NCBI RefSeq assembly: GCF_014695775.1
Contig: NZ_JACJOX010000041.1
Span: forward strand, 25,893-89,892
DNA length: 64,000 bases
Source: Leptolyngbya sp. FACHB-60
GTDB taxonomy: Bacteria; Cyanobacteriota; Cyanobacteriia; Phormidesmidales; Phormidesmidaceae
Direction of reading: 5' to 3'
The notes under the pieces were generated by a model. It searched no databases. It had not been told where the DNA came from and saw only the letters and a program-made list of their open reading frames with translations. Shown here one piece after another: positions 8,482-16,956 of the stretch. The position numbers were made by a program, and so were the translations under genes. Within the stretch, counting starts at the first letter, position 1. Every line of letters starts with the position of its first letter.

Positions 8482-9192
8482 ATGGTCGCAGCTCCTCAAT
8501 CCTCTTGGGTAGTGACTTGGGAAAAATTACCCGACGACTTCATCCTTGACGATGAACCTGTGGATAATATCAACCAGCCTGCCATTGCCGCCGCTCTGAC
8601 CGAAAGTCTGGAGTTGAATGGGCTTTTACCGACTCAGTCGCTAGTAATGACCAACTATGGCCTGTGCTCGACCGTGAACGGTAAAACCGTGGTCAAAGCT
8701 CCTGACTGGGGTTATGTGCCCCAAATCCGCGTGCCCAGAAAAGAGGTGACGCGCAGCTACACCCCCCAACTGCAAGGGGACTTTCCCGTCGTCGTCATGG
8801 AATTTCTCTCCGATACCGAGGGTGGCGAATATTCTATTAAGCCTACCTATCCCCCTGGTAAGTGGTTCTTCTACGAACAGGTGCTGCGAGTGCCCAACTA
8901 CATTATTTTTGAACCCGACAGCGGCTTACTAGAAGCCTACGCGCTCAATGATGCCGGTCAATACAAGCTCCGCTCACCCGATACCCAGCAGCGATTCTGG
9001 ATTGATGAGTTGGGCCTAGACCTAGGTGTTTGGCAAGGCACTCGCGAAAATCACACTGGCTACTGGCTGCGCTGGTGGGATGCTCATGGCGATATGCTCC
9101 CCTGGGGCAAAGAACGGGCCGAGCAGGAACACCAGCGAGCCGAGCGTCTAGCGGCTCAGCTTCGGGCGGCGGGCATAGAGCCAGAGGAGTAG
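8482..9192 (+). CDS. Uma2 family (DUF820) putative endonuclease
   Basis: A 236-residue member of the Uma2 restriction-endonuclease-like family, which is greatly expanded in cyanobacteria. The PD-(D/E)xK-type core is recognisable: Pro74-Asp75 in KAPDWGYVP, then VVVMEFLSD with Glu107, followed by a K-W-F-F-Y-E-Q helix and the VPNYIIFEPDSGLLEAY strand. The C-terminus is an amphipathic coiled coil (ERAEQEHQRAERLAAQLRA) ending in GIEPEE, the common tail of this family. Biological role is unknown; links with DNA processing or mobile elements are proposed for the family only. Confidence 0.85.
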   Translation: MVAAPQSSWVVTWEKLPDDFILDDEPVDNINQPAIAAALTESLELNGLLPTQSLVMTNYGLCSTVNGKTVVKAPDWGYVPQIRVPRKEVTRSYTPQLQGDFPVVVMEFLSDTEGGEYSIKPTYPPGKWFFYEQVLRVPNYIIFEPDSGLLEAYALNDAGQYKLRSPDTQQRFWIDELGLDLGVWQGTRENHTGYWLRWWDAHGDMLPWGKERAEQEHQRAERLAAQLRAAGIEPEE

Positions 9193-9316
9193 CCAAATCA
9201 GCCGATGCGCAGGCTGAAATGCTAGAGCGCGAACCGCTGAAGGCACTGAGTTACCTTGATTTCTTAAAGAACATCAGGCCAGAATAAAGCTACAGCAACG
9301 GCGAATACCTGCTCCT

Positions 9317-10615
9317 ATGACTGCTACCACCCCGCAATTTCGGTCTCCAGCCCCGTCTGATCAGCCCAGCTTAGGTGCTCAACCGTCGGAGCTAACGGTG
9401 GATGTGGCCATTGTCGGTGGAGGCATTGTGGGGTTAACGCTGGCGGCGGCCCTAAGCGACAGCGGCATGCAGATTGCTGTGATCGAATCTCAAACAGCGG
9501 CAGCGGCGGCTTCGAGGCAGCGGGCCTACGCCTTCTCGCTCACCTCGGCGGATATTTTTAAGGGGCTTGGGTTATGGCCGCAGATTGGGCCGCAGATTTG
9601 TCATTTTGACCAGGTTCAGCTCTCTGATGGTGACTACGGGAAGGTCGTGCGGTTTTTGCCCAGCGATCTGGATACTGACGCGGTCTACTATGGCGCCGAG
9701 CACAAGGTGCTGATGGCGGCTTTGCAGGGGGCGATCGCCACCTTCCCCAACATTCACTACCTCTGCTCAGCCACCCTAGGGGAAACCCACGACCAGGGAG
9801 AATGCACAGTGGCGGCGGTGAGCACACCCGAAGGCAACGTCATGGTGCGATCGCCCCTTTTTGTCGCTGCCGACGGCAAGGGCTCTTCCCTGCGGCAGCG
9901 ATCGGGCATTGGCAGCTTTGGCTGGCGCTACCGGCAATCCTGCGTCACGGCGGTGCTAGCCCCCGAGCACTCCCACCAAAACACCGCCTACGAGCGCTTT
10001 TGGCCCAGCGGCCCCTTTGCCATTCTGCCCCTGCCCGGCCAGCGCTGCCAGGTGGTGTGGACGGCTCCCCACGCCGAGGCCGAGGCTATTTTGCACCTGC
10101 CCGAGGCCGAGTTTATGGCTGAGCTACAGAAGCGCTATGGCCATCAGATGGGTCAGCTCAAGCGATTGACCGCGCCCGCGATGTTCCCGGTGCAGCTGAT
10201 GCAGTGCGATCGCTACGTTTTACCCCGCCTGGCCCTGGTGGGAGACGCCGCCCATAGCTGTCACCCCGTAGGCGGTCAGGGATTAAATATGGGCATTCGC
10301 GACGCAGCAGCCCTGGCAGAAGTGTTGATGGCCGCCCACCAGCAGGGCCAAGACATAGGCAGCCTCGCCGTGCTGCGCCGCTATGAACGCTGGCGACGGT
10401 TAGAAAATTGGGTCATTCTCAGTTTTACCGACGGGCTGACCCGCATTTTCTCGAATCAGCTGCTGCCCATAGTAGTGCTGCGACGCAGCGGGCTTTGGGT
10501 GCTCAGCCACGTTTCCCCCCTTAAACGTTTGGCCCTGCGGCTGATGACCGGTCGCCTAGGGCGAGTACCCCGCCTGGCCCAGCTGGGGCGGCAAGGGTAT
10601 CATTCTGCCTTGTGA
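9317..10615 (+). CDS. FAD-dependent aromatic hydroxylase, UbiH/VisC family
   Basis: A 432-residue class A flavin monooxygenase. The dinucleotide-binding motif is VAIVGGGIVGLTLAA (from residue 31), the second FAD motif is GDAAHSCHPVGGQGLNMG (Gly309-Asp310), and a RQRAYAFSLTS segment follows the first beta-alpha-beta unit, as in UbiH, UbiF and VisC. In cyanobacteria, proteins of this kind are candidates for ring hydroxylation in prenylquinone (plastoquinone) synthesis; that assignment is inference. Convergent with the DUF2267 gene, separated by a strong hairpin. Confidence 0.85.
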   Translation: MTATTPQFRSPAPSDQPSLGAQPSELTVDVAIVGGGIVGLTLAAALSDSGMQIAVIESQTAAAAASRQRAYAFSLTSADIFKGLGLWPQIGPQICHFDQVQLSDGDYGKVVRFLPSDLDTDAVYYGAEHKVLMAALQGAIATFPNIHYLCSATLGETHDQGECTVAAVSTPEGNVMVRSPLFVAADGKGSSLRQRSGIGSFGWRYRQSCVTAVLAPEHSHQNTAYERFWPSGPFAILPLPGQRCQVVWTAPHAEAEAILHLPEAEFMAELQKRYGHQMGQLKRLTAPAMFPVQLMQCDRYVLPRLALVGDAAHSCHPVGGQGLNMGIRDAAALAEVLMAAHQQGQDIGSLAVLRRYERWRRLENWVILSFTDGLTRIFSNQLLPIVVLRRSGLWVLSHVSPLKRLALRLMTGRLGRVPRLAQLGRQGYHSAL

Positions 10616-10681
10616 GTTGACATTCAATCAAATCCATTCCGCCCGTAGATTTTCTTTAAGACGAGGGGTAGCAATTGCTAA

Positions 10682-10743
10682 ATTCCAGGGTTTTAGTCAG
10701 CTCCACAGGTCGGCTAGTAGAGCTAGAACTAAAACCCTGGAAT
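10682..10743. terminator. 16-bp perfect hairpin between convergent genes
   Basis: Arms 10682-10697 (ATTCCAGGGTTTTAGT) and 10728-10743 are exact reverse complements; inside the 30-nt loop AGCTC and GAGCT can extend the pairing. It lies between a rightward gene ending at 10615 and a leftward gene ending at 10813, so a bidirectional transcription stop is likely. A strong T-run is lacking. Confidence 0.65.
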
Positions 10744-10812
10744 CTCTGCCCACGGGCTACGCTAACAGCAGATTTTAGCTATGGTCACCTGTTAACAATT
10801 AGGCGGTGGTGA

Positions 10813-11259
10813 TTAAGCCTGCTCCCAAATTTGCCGGATTTCACCGGGAAGAAGCGAAGCGATTTCCTGGTTTCGTTCGGCAGGCAAAATTTCCTTCGTA
10901 GCTGAGAACACGGCCTTTGTCACTTCCTCAGGAGCAACTCCGGAGGGTAAGGCACCTTCTTGCTGTAGACGCAGCATAAATGTCCCTGGCTTAATGTGTA
11001 AATCTTGCGCGGGGCTAATGCGGCTGAAAAAAGCGACCATGACGTTGGGATCTTTCCAAAGATCGAGCACTTCTTGCTCCGCTTCAGATGCGTTTGCTTT
11101 AAGGTCCTCTTCGATCCGATCGCTGGTTTTGTTCAACATCATATCCCGCAAAATTCGGAATACTATGTTTGTTGCCCGCTCAGCATCATTAGGAGTTTGC
11201 AAACTGCTCCGCTCTAGCACTTTGTCGAGAAAGGATTGTTGCTGGGTTTGGCTTGCCAT
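10813..11259 (-). CDS. DUF2267 domain protein
   Basis: A 148-residue soluble helical protein. The pattern FLDKVLERSSLQTPNDAERATNIVFRILRDM followed by an acidic linker and a segment ending in PGEIRQIWEQA (LLPGEIRxxW) is the DUF2267 signature, in which two related helical modules each contain a L-P-x-E/G motif. Function is not established; the family is often found near stress genes. Divergent from the FMN reductase. A 9-bp inverted repeat (11287-11310) sits 28 bp upstream of its start. Confidence 0.82.
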   Translation of the reverse strand: MASQTQQQSFLDKVLERSSLQTPNDAERATNIVFRILRDMMLNKTSDRIEEDLKANASEAEQEVLDLWKDPNVMVAFFSRISPAQDLHIKPGTFMLRLQQEGALPSGVAPEEVTKAVFSATKEILPAERNQEIASLLPGEIRQIWEQA

Positions 11260-11286
11260 AATTTCTCACTACAACTTTTTCAAAAA

Positions 11287-11310
11287 ATGAATTGAACTGA
11301 ATCAATTCAT
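11287..11310. promoter_or_regulatory. inverted repeat upstream of DUF2267 gene
   Basis: ATGAATTGA (11287-11295) and TCAATTCAT (11302-11310) are perfect complements separated by 6 nt, 28 bp before the DUF2267 start. Its size suits an operator for a dimeric regulator. The rest of the 335-bp region 11260-11594 between the two divergent genes holds nothing else I can name. Confidence 0.5.
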
Positions 11311-11594
11311 CAGGCTTCCACTACATGTTGCGAAGTGTAAAGACGGATTCCATCCATCGTTTGGCAGAGCTACCTGGCAGAGGTGCCGAGCCAAGCACCC
11401 ATTGATATCTTTGAATTGAGGTTGAATTGCTGAGCTACTAGCTGAAAGGTTCGCTTCTTCAGAGTTCAGGCTGTTAAGACTGTAAGATTAGTTCTTGCAA
11501 TCCATATCGTGTGGCTTTTTTCCGTCCCCGACGACTTCTTAGACACCCCGCCCCCTCAGGCACGGATGATAAAACAGTGACTTTTGCAGACGTT

Positions 11595-12158
11595 GTGCCC
11601 ACAGCTCGAATTCTGCGCATTTTGGCGATTTCAGGCAGTCTACGCCAGGTTTCATCCAACACGGCTTTGTTACAGGCAGCGATCGCTCTATCACCAGAAT
11701 TTGTTGAAATAAACCTATATGGTGGCCTCGGTGATTTGCCCCATTTCAACCCTGACCTAGAGCCAGTGGAACTGCCATCTGTAGCCGATTTGCGGGCCCA
11801 GGTGAAAGGGTCAGATGGCATCATAATTTCTAGCCCCGAATACGCCCACGGTATACCGGGCGTCTTGAAGAACGCGCTGGATTGGTTGGTGAGTGGCGAA
11901 GAGTTTATGGGCAAGCCGGTTGCACTATTCAATGCTTCACCCCGGGCCGCTCACGCCCAGGCCTCGCTGATCGAAATTGTGACCACCATGGCAGGGCGTA
12001 TTGTGCCTGAAGCCTGCATCACGGTTTCTTTGCTGGGCAAAAATCTAGATGCCGCCGGCATTCTGACTGAGCCAGAAATTTCAGGCGAATTGAGCGCTGC
12101 AATTATGGCGCTCGCTACCGGGATTGAACCATCCACAGCGGCTATTCCTAGGCTATAG
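11595..12158 (+). CDS. NADPH-dependent FMN reductase family protein
   Basis: A flavodoxin-fold quinone/chromate/azo reductase-type enzyme, 187 residues from the GTG at 11595. FMN-binding loops are clear: ISGSLRQVSSNTALL near the N-terminus (phosphate loop) and SSPEYAHGIPGVLKNALDWL (the P-E-Y-x-H-x-x-P-G-x-L-K-N-A-x-D-W motif). An upstream in-frame GTG at 11511 would add 28 arginine-rich residues that do not belong to the fold, so the internal GTG just before the first beta strand is preferred. It reduces quinones or other electron acceptors with NAD(P)H; substrate unknown. Convergent with the Crp-type gene. Confidence 0.85.
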   Translation: MPTARILRILAISGSLRQVSSNTALLQAAIALSPEFVEINLYGGLGDLPHFNPDLEPVELPSVADLRAQVKGSDGIIISSPEYAHGIPGVLKNALDWLVSGEEFMGKPVALFNASPRAAHAQASLIEIVTTMAGRIVPEACITVSLLGKNLDAAGILTEPEISGELSAAIMALATGIEPSTAAIPRL

Positions 12159-12329
12159 CCCGTGCCCCTGGGGCAACGCAAAATCAGCATGGGTGAGCTG
12201 CCGCTGGAGGCTGTGGGCGATAAACTCGGGGGTAACGGGGTAGTTGAGGTCAGTGAGCAGGGCTGTCTGTCGCCTCGCCGGGTCTAATCTGCATGGCGAT
12301 CGGGTTCAGCAACGCACCAGGCACAGGGG

Positions 12330-13130
12330 CTACTTTAGGGGCCACCACGACACCTTATCGCGGGTGGCTCCGTACACTTCCTTCAGCCCCTCGGGGTCAA
12401 CCACCTGCACCTGGTCGTTAGCCGACTCGGCGGTTTTGCTGGTTTTGATGTAGCCCGCCTTCGTTAGCCCCTTTAAGACCTGCTCAACAGTGCGGTGGTT
12501 GAGTTGGCAAGCGCGGGCAATGATATCAATGGGCAGGTCAAAGCAGTAGCTGGGATTGTTGCCCCGGCTCGGCTGGCTACCCAGGCTGCGCTCTTGGTAG
12601 ATCAATGCCCGCAGCAGCGCCGCCACTGCCTGCGGCGGGTAGGTGCTGCAATTGAGCAGGTGATACTGAAACTTTTCGCGCAGCTCAAATAAAAGAGAGT
12701 AGCGATCGCGAAAGGTTTCATGCTGGTCGTATAACGATTGCACCATTGCCACCGGCACTTTGATCACGTCGGTGGTTTTGTAGGCCTCTACTAAGCTGGG
12801 GAATGCCCGCACCACCGGCCCAAACCCCACCGGCAAATTGCGCATGCCAAAACAGGCGCCGGGGTAGGTCATGGCAATTACCCGATCGAGGGGGGTGCTG
12901 CGCATGATGACTGGGCCGCCCTCGACCACCACGTAGAGGTGCTCTAACCAGGTTTGCGGACGAAAGGCCGTATACACCGGCCGATTGGAGTACAGCTTTT
13001 CTATGATCAAGACACTGGGGTCTAACCCGTTAAGCAGGTCTTTGCCCTCCATGCCCTGAAACAAAAAACTCTTTGTGGTCAAAGTCTCGATGGCATCGGC
13101 CGCCGAAACCTGACCTTTTTGCCTTGCCAT
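12330..13130 (-). CDS. Crp/Fnr family transcriptional regulator (CysR-like candidate)
   Basis: A 266-residue regulator with an N-terminal cyclic-nucleotide-binding-like beta roll (residues about 40-145, with LYVVVEGGPVIM and YPGACFGM) and a C-terminal HTH_Crp winged helix (DLPIDIIARACQLNHRTVEQVLKGLTKAGYI). The beta roll lacks the R-x-S-A motif needed for cAMP, so another signal is likely. It is last in the leftward series sbpA-cysT-cysW-NIL protein. A Crp-family gene, cysR, is linked to the sulfate permease genes in Synechococcus PCC 7942, so a role in sulfur control is a fair inference, not a proof. Confidence 0.82.
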   Translation of the reverse strand: MARQKGQVSAADAIETLTTKSFLFQGMEGKDLLNGLDPSVLIIEKLYSNRPVYTAFRPQTWLEHLYVVVEGGPVIMRSTPLDRVIAMTYPGACFGMRNLPVGFGPVVRAFPSLVEAYKTTDVIKVPVAMVQSLYDQHETFRDRYSLLFELREKFQYHLLNCSTYPPQAVAALLRALIYQERSLGSQPSRGNNPSYCFDLPIDIIARACQLNHRTVEQVLKGLTKAGYIKTSKTAESANDQVQVVDPEGLKEVYGATRDKVSWWPLK

Positions 13131-13331
13131 ACTGCATTACAGGTTCGTTACCCCGCCATTGTCCCTCGAAAACTACGCTTGCTCAAGAATTCTTGATCGC
13201 AATCTCGATTGACCTGTATTCGAATTGGAAAATTGGACCGGGTAGGGCAACTGAGCTGACAGTGGGTGGCAGGGCCGCGATCGATCGCTTGAGCCGCTGA
13301 GCCGCCCCCTAAACAAACTGACAAGGCAAAT

Positions 13332-13643
13332 TTAGTAGCCGTCGTCGACTTCAGTGTTGAACCACAGATCCGCCTCTAGCTCCACCAAATCGAGCAGCGC
13401 CTCGTGAACTGTCCCCGCTTGGCCCTCGATGGCGAGATCAAACCAGCCGTCCTCTTGGCCGTTGGCTCCCAACAGAGCACCTAAAATGTTCACCTTGAGC
13501 CCGTAGCGGTTGATCAAGTTTGAGATCACCGGGTCGGGGTGGCGTGCCTTAGGAATGCGGATTTTTACTTCGGTGTGAATCAGACTTTCAGGGTCTTTAA
13601 GGTGCAAAGCCTCAAGACCATAGTCGGGAGAAACGGATGACAT
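13332..13643 (-). CDS. NIL domain protein
   Basis: A 103-residue protein made almost only of a NIL domain, the ferredoxin-like ACT-related fold otherwise found at the C-terminus of MetN-type ABC ATPases, where it senses or binds the transported substrate. The pattern is VKIRIPKARHPDPVISNLINRYGLKVNILGALL, then GWFDLAIEG and a C-terminal helix with a WFNTEV strand. It lies 85 bp after cysW in the sulfate-uptake operon, which suggests a role in sensing sulfur compounds or regulating the transporter. That role is inference from position and fold. Confidence 0.85.
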   Translation of the reverse strand: MSSVSPDYGLEALHLKDPESLIHTEVKIRIPKARHPDPVISNLINRYGLKVNILGALLGANGQEDGWFDLAIEGQAGTVHEALLDLVELEADLWFNTEVDDGY

Positions 13644-13728
13644 TGGGAACCTCCTGAAATGTAAGCTACGCGGCTTGGCGATCGGGCGTTCGGTCTGACC
13701 TACCCAAGACCCTAAACCCTAGACCTAA

Positions 13729-14601
13729 TTAATGCCCCCGATGCTGAATGCCGGCACTGCGCTCTAGCACATACTTCAGCACCAGGGTGACTACAGCCAA
13801 ACAGGCCAGCAGCAGGGCGGCGGTATAGGCTGCTTGGCTGTTGTACTGGATGTGGGCTTCTTCAATAAAGAGGGGCAGGGTTTGGGTTTTGCCGACAATG
13901 TTGCCCGAGACCACAGTCACTGCCCCAAACTCACCCATAGCCCGTGCGTTAGTCAAAATTAGGCCGTAGAGCAAACTCCACTTAATCGACGGCAGCGTGA
14001 CCCGCCAAAAGGTCTGCCACTGGGTCGCCCCCAGGGTGGCAGCGGCCTCTTCTTGCTGGGTGCCCGCTTCTTCGAGGGCGGGCAGCACCTCACGGGCAAT
14101 AAAGGGCATGGTGATAAAGATACTGGCCATGACGATGCCCGGCAGGGCAAAGATAATCTTGATGCCGTTGGCATCGAGCAGAGGCCCAAACCAACCCCGG
14201 TTGCCAAACAGCAGCACCAGCATGAGACCCGCAACCACCGGCGAAATCGAGAAGGGCAGGTCGATGATGCTGATCAGGAGCGATCGCCCTGGAAAATTTT
14301 TGTTGGCCAACGACAGCGCCGCACAGAGCCCAAACACCGTGTTCAGCGGCACCGTAATCACTGCCGTAATCACCGTCAGCTTCACCGCATTCAAAAAGAA
14401 CTTGTTGCTAAACGTTTCAGTTAACCCGGGTAGACCTGCCTTTAAGGCTTGAACAAACACGTTGAGGGTCGGCACCAGCAAAATCAGCCCCAGGAAGCCA
14501 AAGACAAAGGCCACCAGCAGCCACTTGCCCCACTGAAAGGCCGCTCCCTGAGATTTAGGCCCAGCGGCGGCAATGGGTTGTTTTAAAGATGAATCAGCCA
14601 T
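13729..14601 (-). CDS. cysW: sulfate ABC transporter permease CysW
   Basis: One of the two inner-membrane subunits of the sulfate/thiosulfate importer. 290 residues with about six membrane segments. The EAA loop that docks on CysA is visible as EEAGTQQEEAAATLGATQWQTFWRVTLP, and the LPFSISPVVAGLMLVLLFG stretch is typical of CysW. Its start overlaps the end of cysT by 8 bp, implying coupled translation. Part of sbpA-cysT-cysW; cysA is divergent. Confidence 0.95.
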   Translation of the reverse strand: MADSSLKQPIAAAGPKSQGAAFQWGKWLLVAFVFGFLGLILLVPTLNVFVQALKAGLPGLTETFSNKFFLNAVKLTVITAVITVPLNTVFGLCAALSLANKNFPGRSLLISIIDLPFSISPVVAGLMLVLLFGNRGWFGPLLDANGIKIIFALPGIVMASIFITMPFIAREVLPALEEAGTQQEEAAATLGATQWQTFWRVTLPSIKWSLLYGLILTNARAMGEFGAVTVVSGNIVGKTQTLPLFIEEAHIQYNSQAAYTAALLLACLAVVTLVLKYVLERSAGIQHRGH

Positions 14602-15439
14602 AGAAGCGCCTCCCGCGGGCCTGAATAAGGTTGATCACCAGCAGTGCTGCCAGTGAAATAAGCAGCAGCACCGTGCCAATTACCGTGGCCCCGGCGTAGT
14701 CAAACTGCTCCAAACGCTGAATAATTAGCACTGGTGCGATTAAGTCTTGAAAGGGAATATTGCCCGCAATAATCACCACTGAGCCGTATTCGCCCACCGC
14801 CCGCGAAAAGCCCATGGCCACGCCCGTGAGAATGGCAGGCATCAGTGGCGGCAAAATTACCCGCCAAAAGGTCTGCCACTGGGAAGCTCCCATGGACCAG
14901 GCAGCCTCTTCCATTTCCGACTCCATGTCCTGCAGCACCGGCTGCACCGTCCGCACCGAAAAGGGCAGCGCGATGAAGATCATCGCCACCAGCACCCCCA
15001 GCCGGGTGAACGACACTTTGATGCCAAAGGGCTCTAGAAAGCCGCCAATCCAGCCGTTGGTGCTGTAGATGGTCGAGAGGGTTAAACCAGCCACCGCCGT
15101 GGGCAGAGCAAAGGGCAGGTCGATGATGGCATCTAAAAATCGCTTTCCTGGAAACTCGTAGCGCACTAGCACCCAGGCAATAATTAGCCCAGCAAAGCCG
15201 TTAATAATGCTAGCCACCAGCGCCGTAAAAAAGGTGACGTTGTAGGTCGAGATCGCCACCGGATCGGTAGCAATGCGCCAAATCTCTGCCGGGTTTAGGG
15301 TCAGCGCCTTGAGCACGAGCGCCGCCATTGGCAAAAACAAAAACACGGTGAGATAGAGCCAGGTGACCCGCCAAGTCCAGGGAGCATGGAGAATCTGGTG
15401 CCAAAGACCTGGGGATGAAGACGGTGGGGATGAAGTCAT
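14594..15439 (-). CDS. cysT: sulfate ABC transporter permease CysT
   Basis: Second permease subunit of the sulfate importer (also called CysU), 281 residues from the ATG at 15439. Six hydrophobic segments; LPFALPTAVAGLTLSTIYS is the CysT counterpart of the CysW stretch, and the EAA loop reads MEEAAWSMGASQWQTFWRVILPPL. A longer version from 15508 adds a 23-residue basic leader (MRSRAGWGKGRSGL...) that ordinary CysT proteins lack, so I prefer the internal ATG, though its ribosome-binding site is weak. Follows sbpA by 93 bp and overlaps cysW by 8 bp. Confidence 0.92.
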   Translation of the reverse strand: MTSSPPSSSPGLWHQILHAPWTWRVTWLYLTVFLFLPMAALVLKALTLNPAEIWRIATDPVAISTYNVTFFTALVASIINGFAGLIIAWVLVRYEFPGKRFLDAIIDLPFALPTAVAGLTLSTIYSTNGWIGGFLEPFGIKVSFTRLGVLVAMIFIALPFSVRTVQPVLQDMESEMEEAAWSMGASQWQTFWRVILPPLMPAILTGVAMGFSRAVGEYGSVVIIAGNIPFQDLIAPVLIIQRLEQFDYAGATVIGTVLLLISLAALLVINLIQARGRRFYG

Positions 15440-15532
15440 AGGTGCAGAGAAAACATGTCGATTAGTCAGTCCCGAGCGACCCTTACCCCAGCCTGCTCTC
15501 GATCGCATAGAGCTGAGCTAAGGGCCATCTGC

Positions 15533-16609
15533 CTACTTGCCAACTTTGGATTGAACCTGATCAAAGATCGCCCCGTCGGCGAAGAACTTTTTGTCGATTT
15601 CTTCCCATCCGCCCATGTCGGCCACTGTAAAGAGGGTGGTGACCTTAGGGAACTGATCGGCAAACTTTTCGCCTACCTCTGGATCGGAGGGGCGAAAGCC
15701 CACTTTGGCAAACTCCTCTTGGGCCTCTGGAGTAAACAGAAACTCCACAAAGGCTTCAGCAACCTCGCGGGTACCGTGCTTGTCTACATTGGCATCGACG
15801 ACGGCAACGGGGTTATCAATGGAAATGTTCACCTCGGGAACTACAAAGGGCAGCTCTTCGCCATTTTGAGCGGCCAGCAGCACCTCGTTTTCGTAGTTAA
15901 TTAGCACATCTCCCTGGCCCCGGTTAAAAAACACGTCGGTAGATTCTCGCGCATCCTTAGGTAGCACCGGCACGTTCTGATAGACCTTGGCGACGAAGTC
16001 TAAGGCGGCAGCGTCATCGCCACCGGTTTGGGTCTGAAACCCCCAAGCTCCTAAAAAGTTCCATTTGGCACCGCCGGAGGTTTTGGGATTGGCGGTCACC
16101 ACCTGCACATCGTCGCGGGCCAGGTCTTCCCAACCCTGAATGTTTTTGGGGTTGCCCTCGCGGGTGACCAGTGCCGCTACCGAGGAATGCACGATCGCAT
16201 TGTTGGGCGCTTCGCTTTCCCAGCCGGGTTCAATCAGGCCACCCTCTTCAATTTTTTCGGTGTCTCCGGCCAGGGCCAGGGCAACGACATCAGCTTCTAG
16301 CCCGTCAAGCACGGCCCGTGTCTGAGAGCCTGAGCCACCGTAGCTCTGGTTAAAGCTGACCTCCTGGCCAGTTTCCGCCTTCCACTGCTCAGCAAATTTA
16401 GGAATGATTTGTTCGTAGGCCGCCTGGGTCACAGCGTAGGAGACCAGGGTGAGTTCTACAGAGCCAGCGGCAGCGGTGGTCGCTTCGCCATTGCTGCCCT
16501 CGGGGGTCGATGTGGTGCTACTGCAGGCGGCTAGGGTACCCGCTAGCCCCAGGCCAGCCGCAAACAAAATTGCCGATCGCCGCGAAATATAGCGTTGAGG
16601 TGATGTCAT
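15533..16609 (-). CDS. sbpA: sulfate-binding protein
   Basis: Periplasmic solute-binding subunit of the sulfate importer, 358 residues. The N-terminus has ISRRSAILFAAGLGLAGTLAAC: a hydrophobic signal with a lipobox LAAC and a twin-arginine pair, so it is probably a lipoprotein, possibly Tat-exported. The mature part has the sulfate-binding family hallmarks VELTLVSYAVTQAAYEQIIP, NQSYGGSGSQTRAV (anion-binding loop), ADVVALALAGD and PKTSGGAKWNFLGAWG. First gene of the leftward operon; the 347-bp region to cysA should hold a divergent, sulfur-responsive promoter. Confidence 0.95.
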   Translation of the reverse strand: MTSPQRYISRRSAILFAAGLGLAGTLAACSSTTSTPEGSNGEATTAAAGSVELTLVSYAVTQAAYEQIIPKFAEQWKAETGQEVSFNQSYGGSGSQTRAVLDGLEADVVALALAGDTEKIEEGGLIEPGWESEAPNNAIVHSSVAALVTREGNPKNIQGWEDLARDDVQVVTANPKTSGGAKWNFLGAWGFQTQTGGDDAAALDFVAKVYQNVPVLPKDARESTDVFFNRGQGDVLINYENEVLLAAQNGEELPFVVPEVNISIDNPVAVVDANVDKHGTREVAEAFVEFLFTPEAQEEFAKVGFRPSDPEVGEKFADQFPKVTTLFTVADMGGWEEIDKKFFADGAIFDQVQSKVGK

Positions 16610-16956
16610 GGGTAGCTCTCCAAAGAATCTCCGGTATCTCGATAGGGTTTTCGAGGATTACGTTTATGGACTGTATCATAAAATTTTGAACTTAGATTTG
16701 AAATGAAATTGAAGTCATTTGCACATTTTTTTAGAATCAGATCAACCCGGTTTTGGAATAGGTTGCATTTTTATTGTGGGTGGGGTAGCGTAGGGTCACA
16801 TTGCAGCTCGGTCAGTGGGCGATCGCCCCTGGAGAACTGAGGCGCACCCTGCCCCTGCTGCTTAGGTTTGGGTTTGAGGTGATGGGAGTGGCACCGTTCG
16901 CTAAGCTCTGGTGTCGCATCCCGGTTGAAGCACACTGTCGATTTTGGGAAACACCC
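16610..16956. promoter_or_regulatory. divergent sbpA/cysA control region
   Basis: An AT-rich gap between the sulfate-binding-protein operon (left) and cysA (right). The middle part (16660-16780) is distinctly richer in A and T than its surroundings. AAATGA (16701-16706) and TCATTT (16715-16720) form a short inverted repeat with 8-nt spacing that could be a dimeric regulator site. The open frame upstream of the chosen cysA start (16801-16956) has no family match and is treated as leader. Confidence 0.45.

Noticed and set aside
9193..9287. Open frame after the Uma2 gene as a frameshifted extension
   Set aside because: The Uma2 protein already ends in its usual GIEPEE-type tail, so the following frame is not needed.
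16801..16956. 52-residue N-terminal extension of CysA
   Set aside because: No homology to CysA, and a GTG with a good ribosome site lies exactly at the conserved start of the family.
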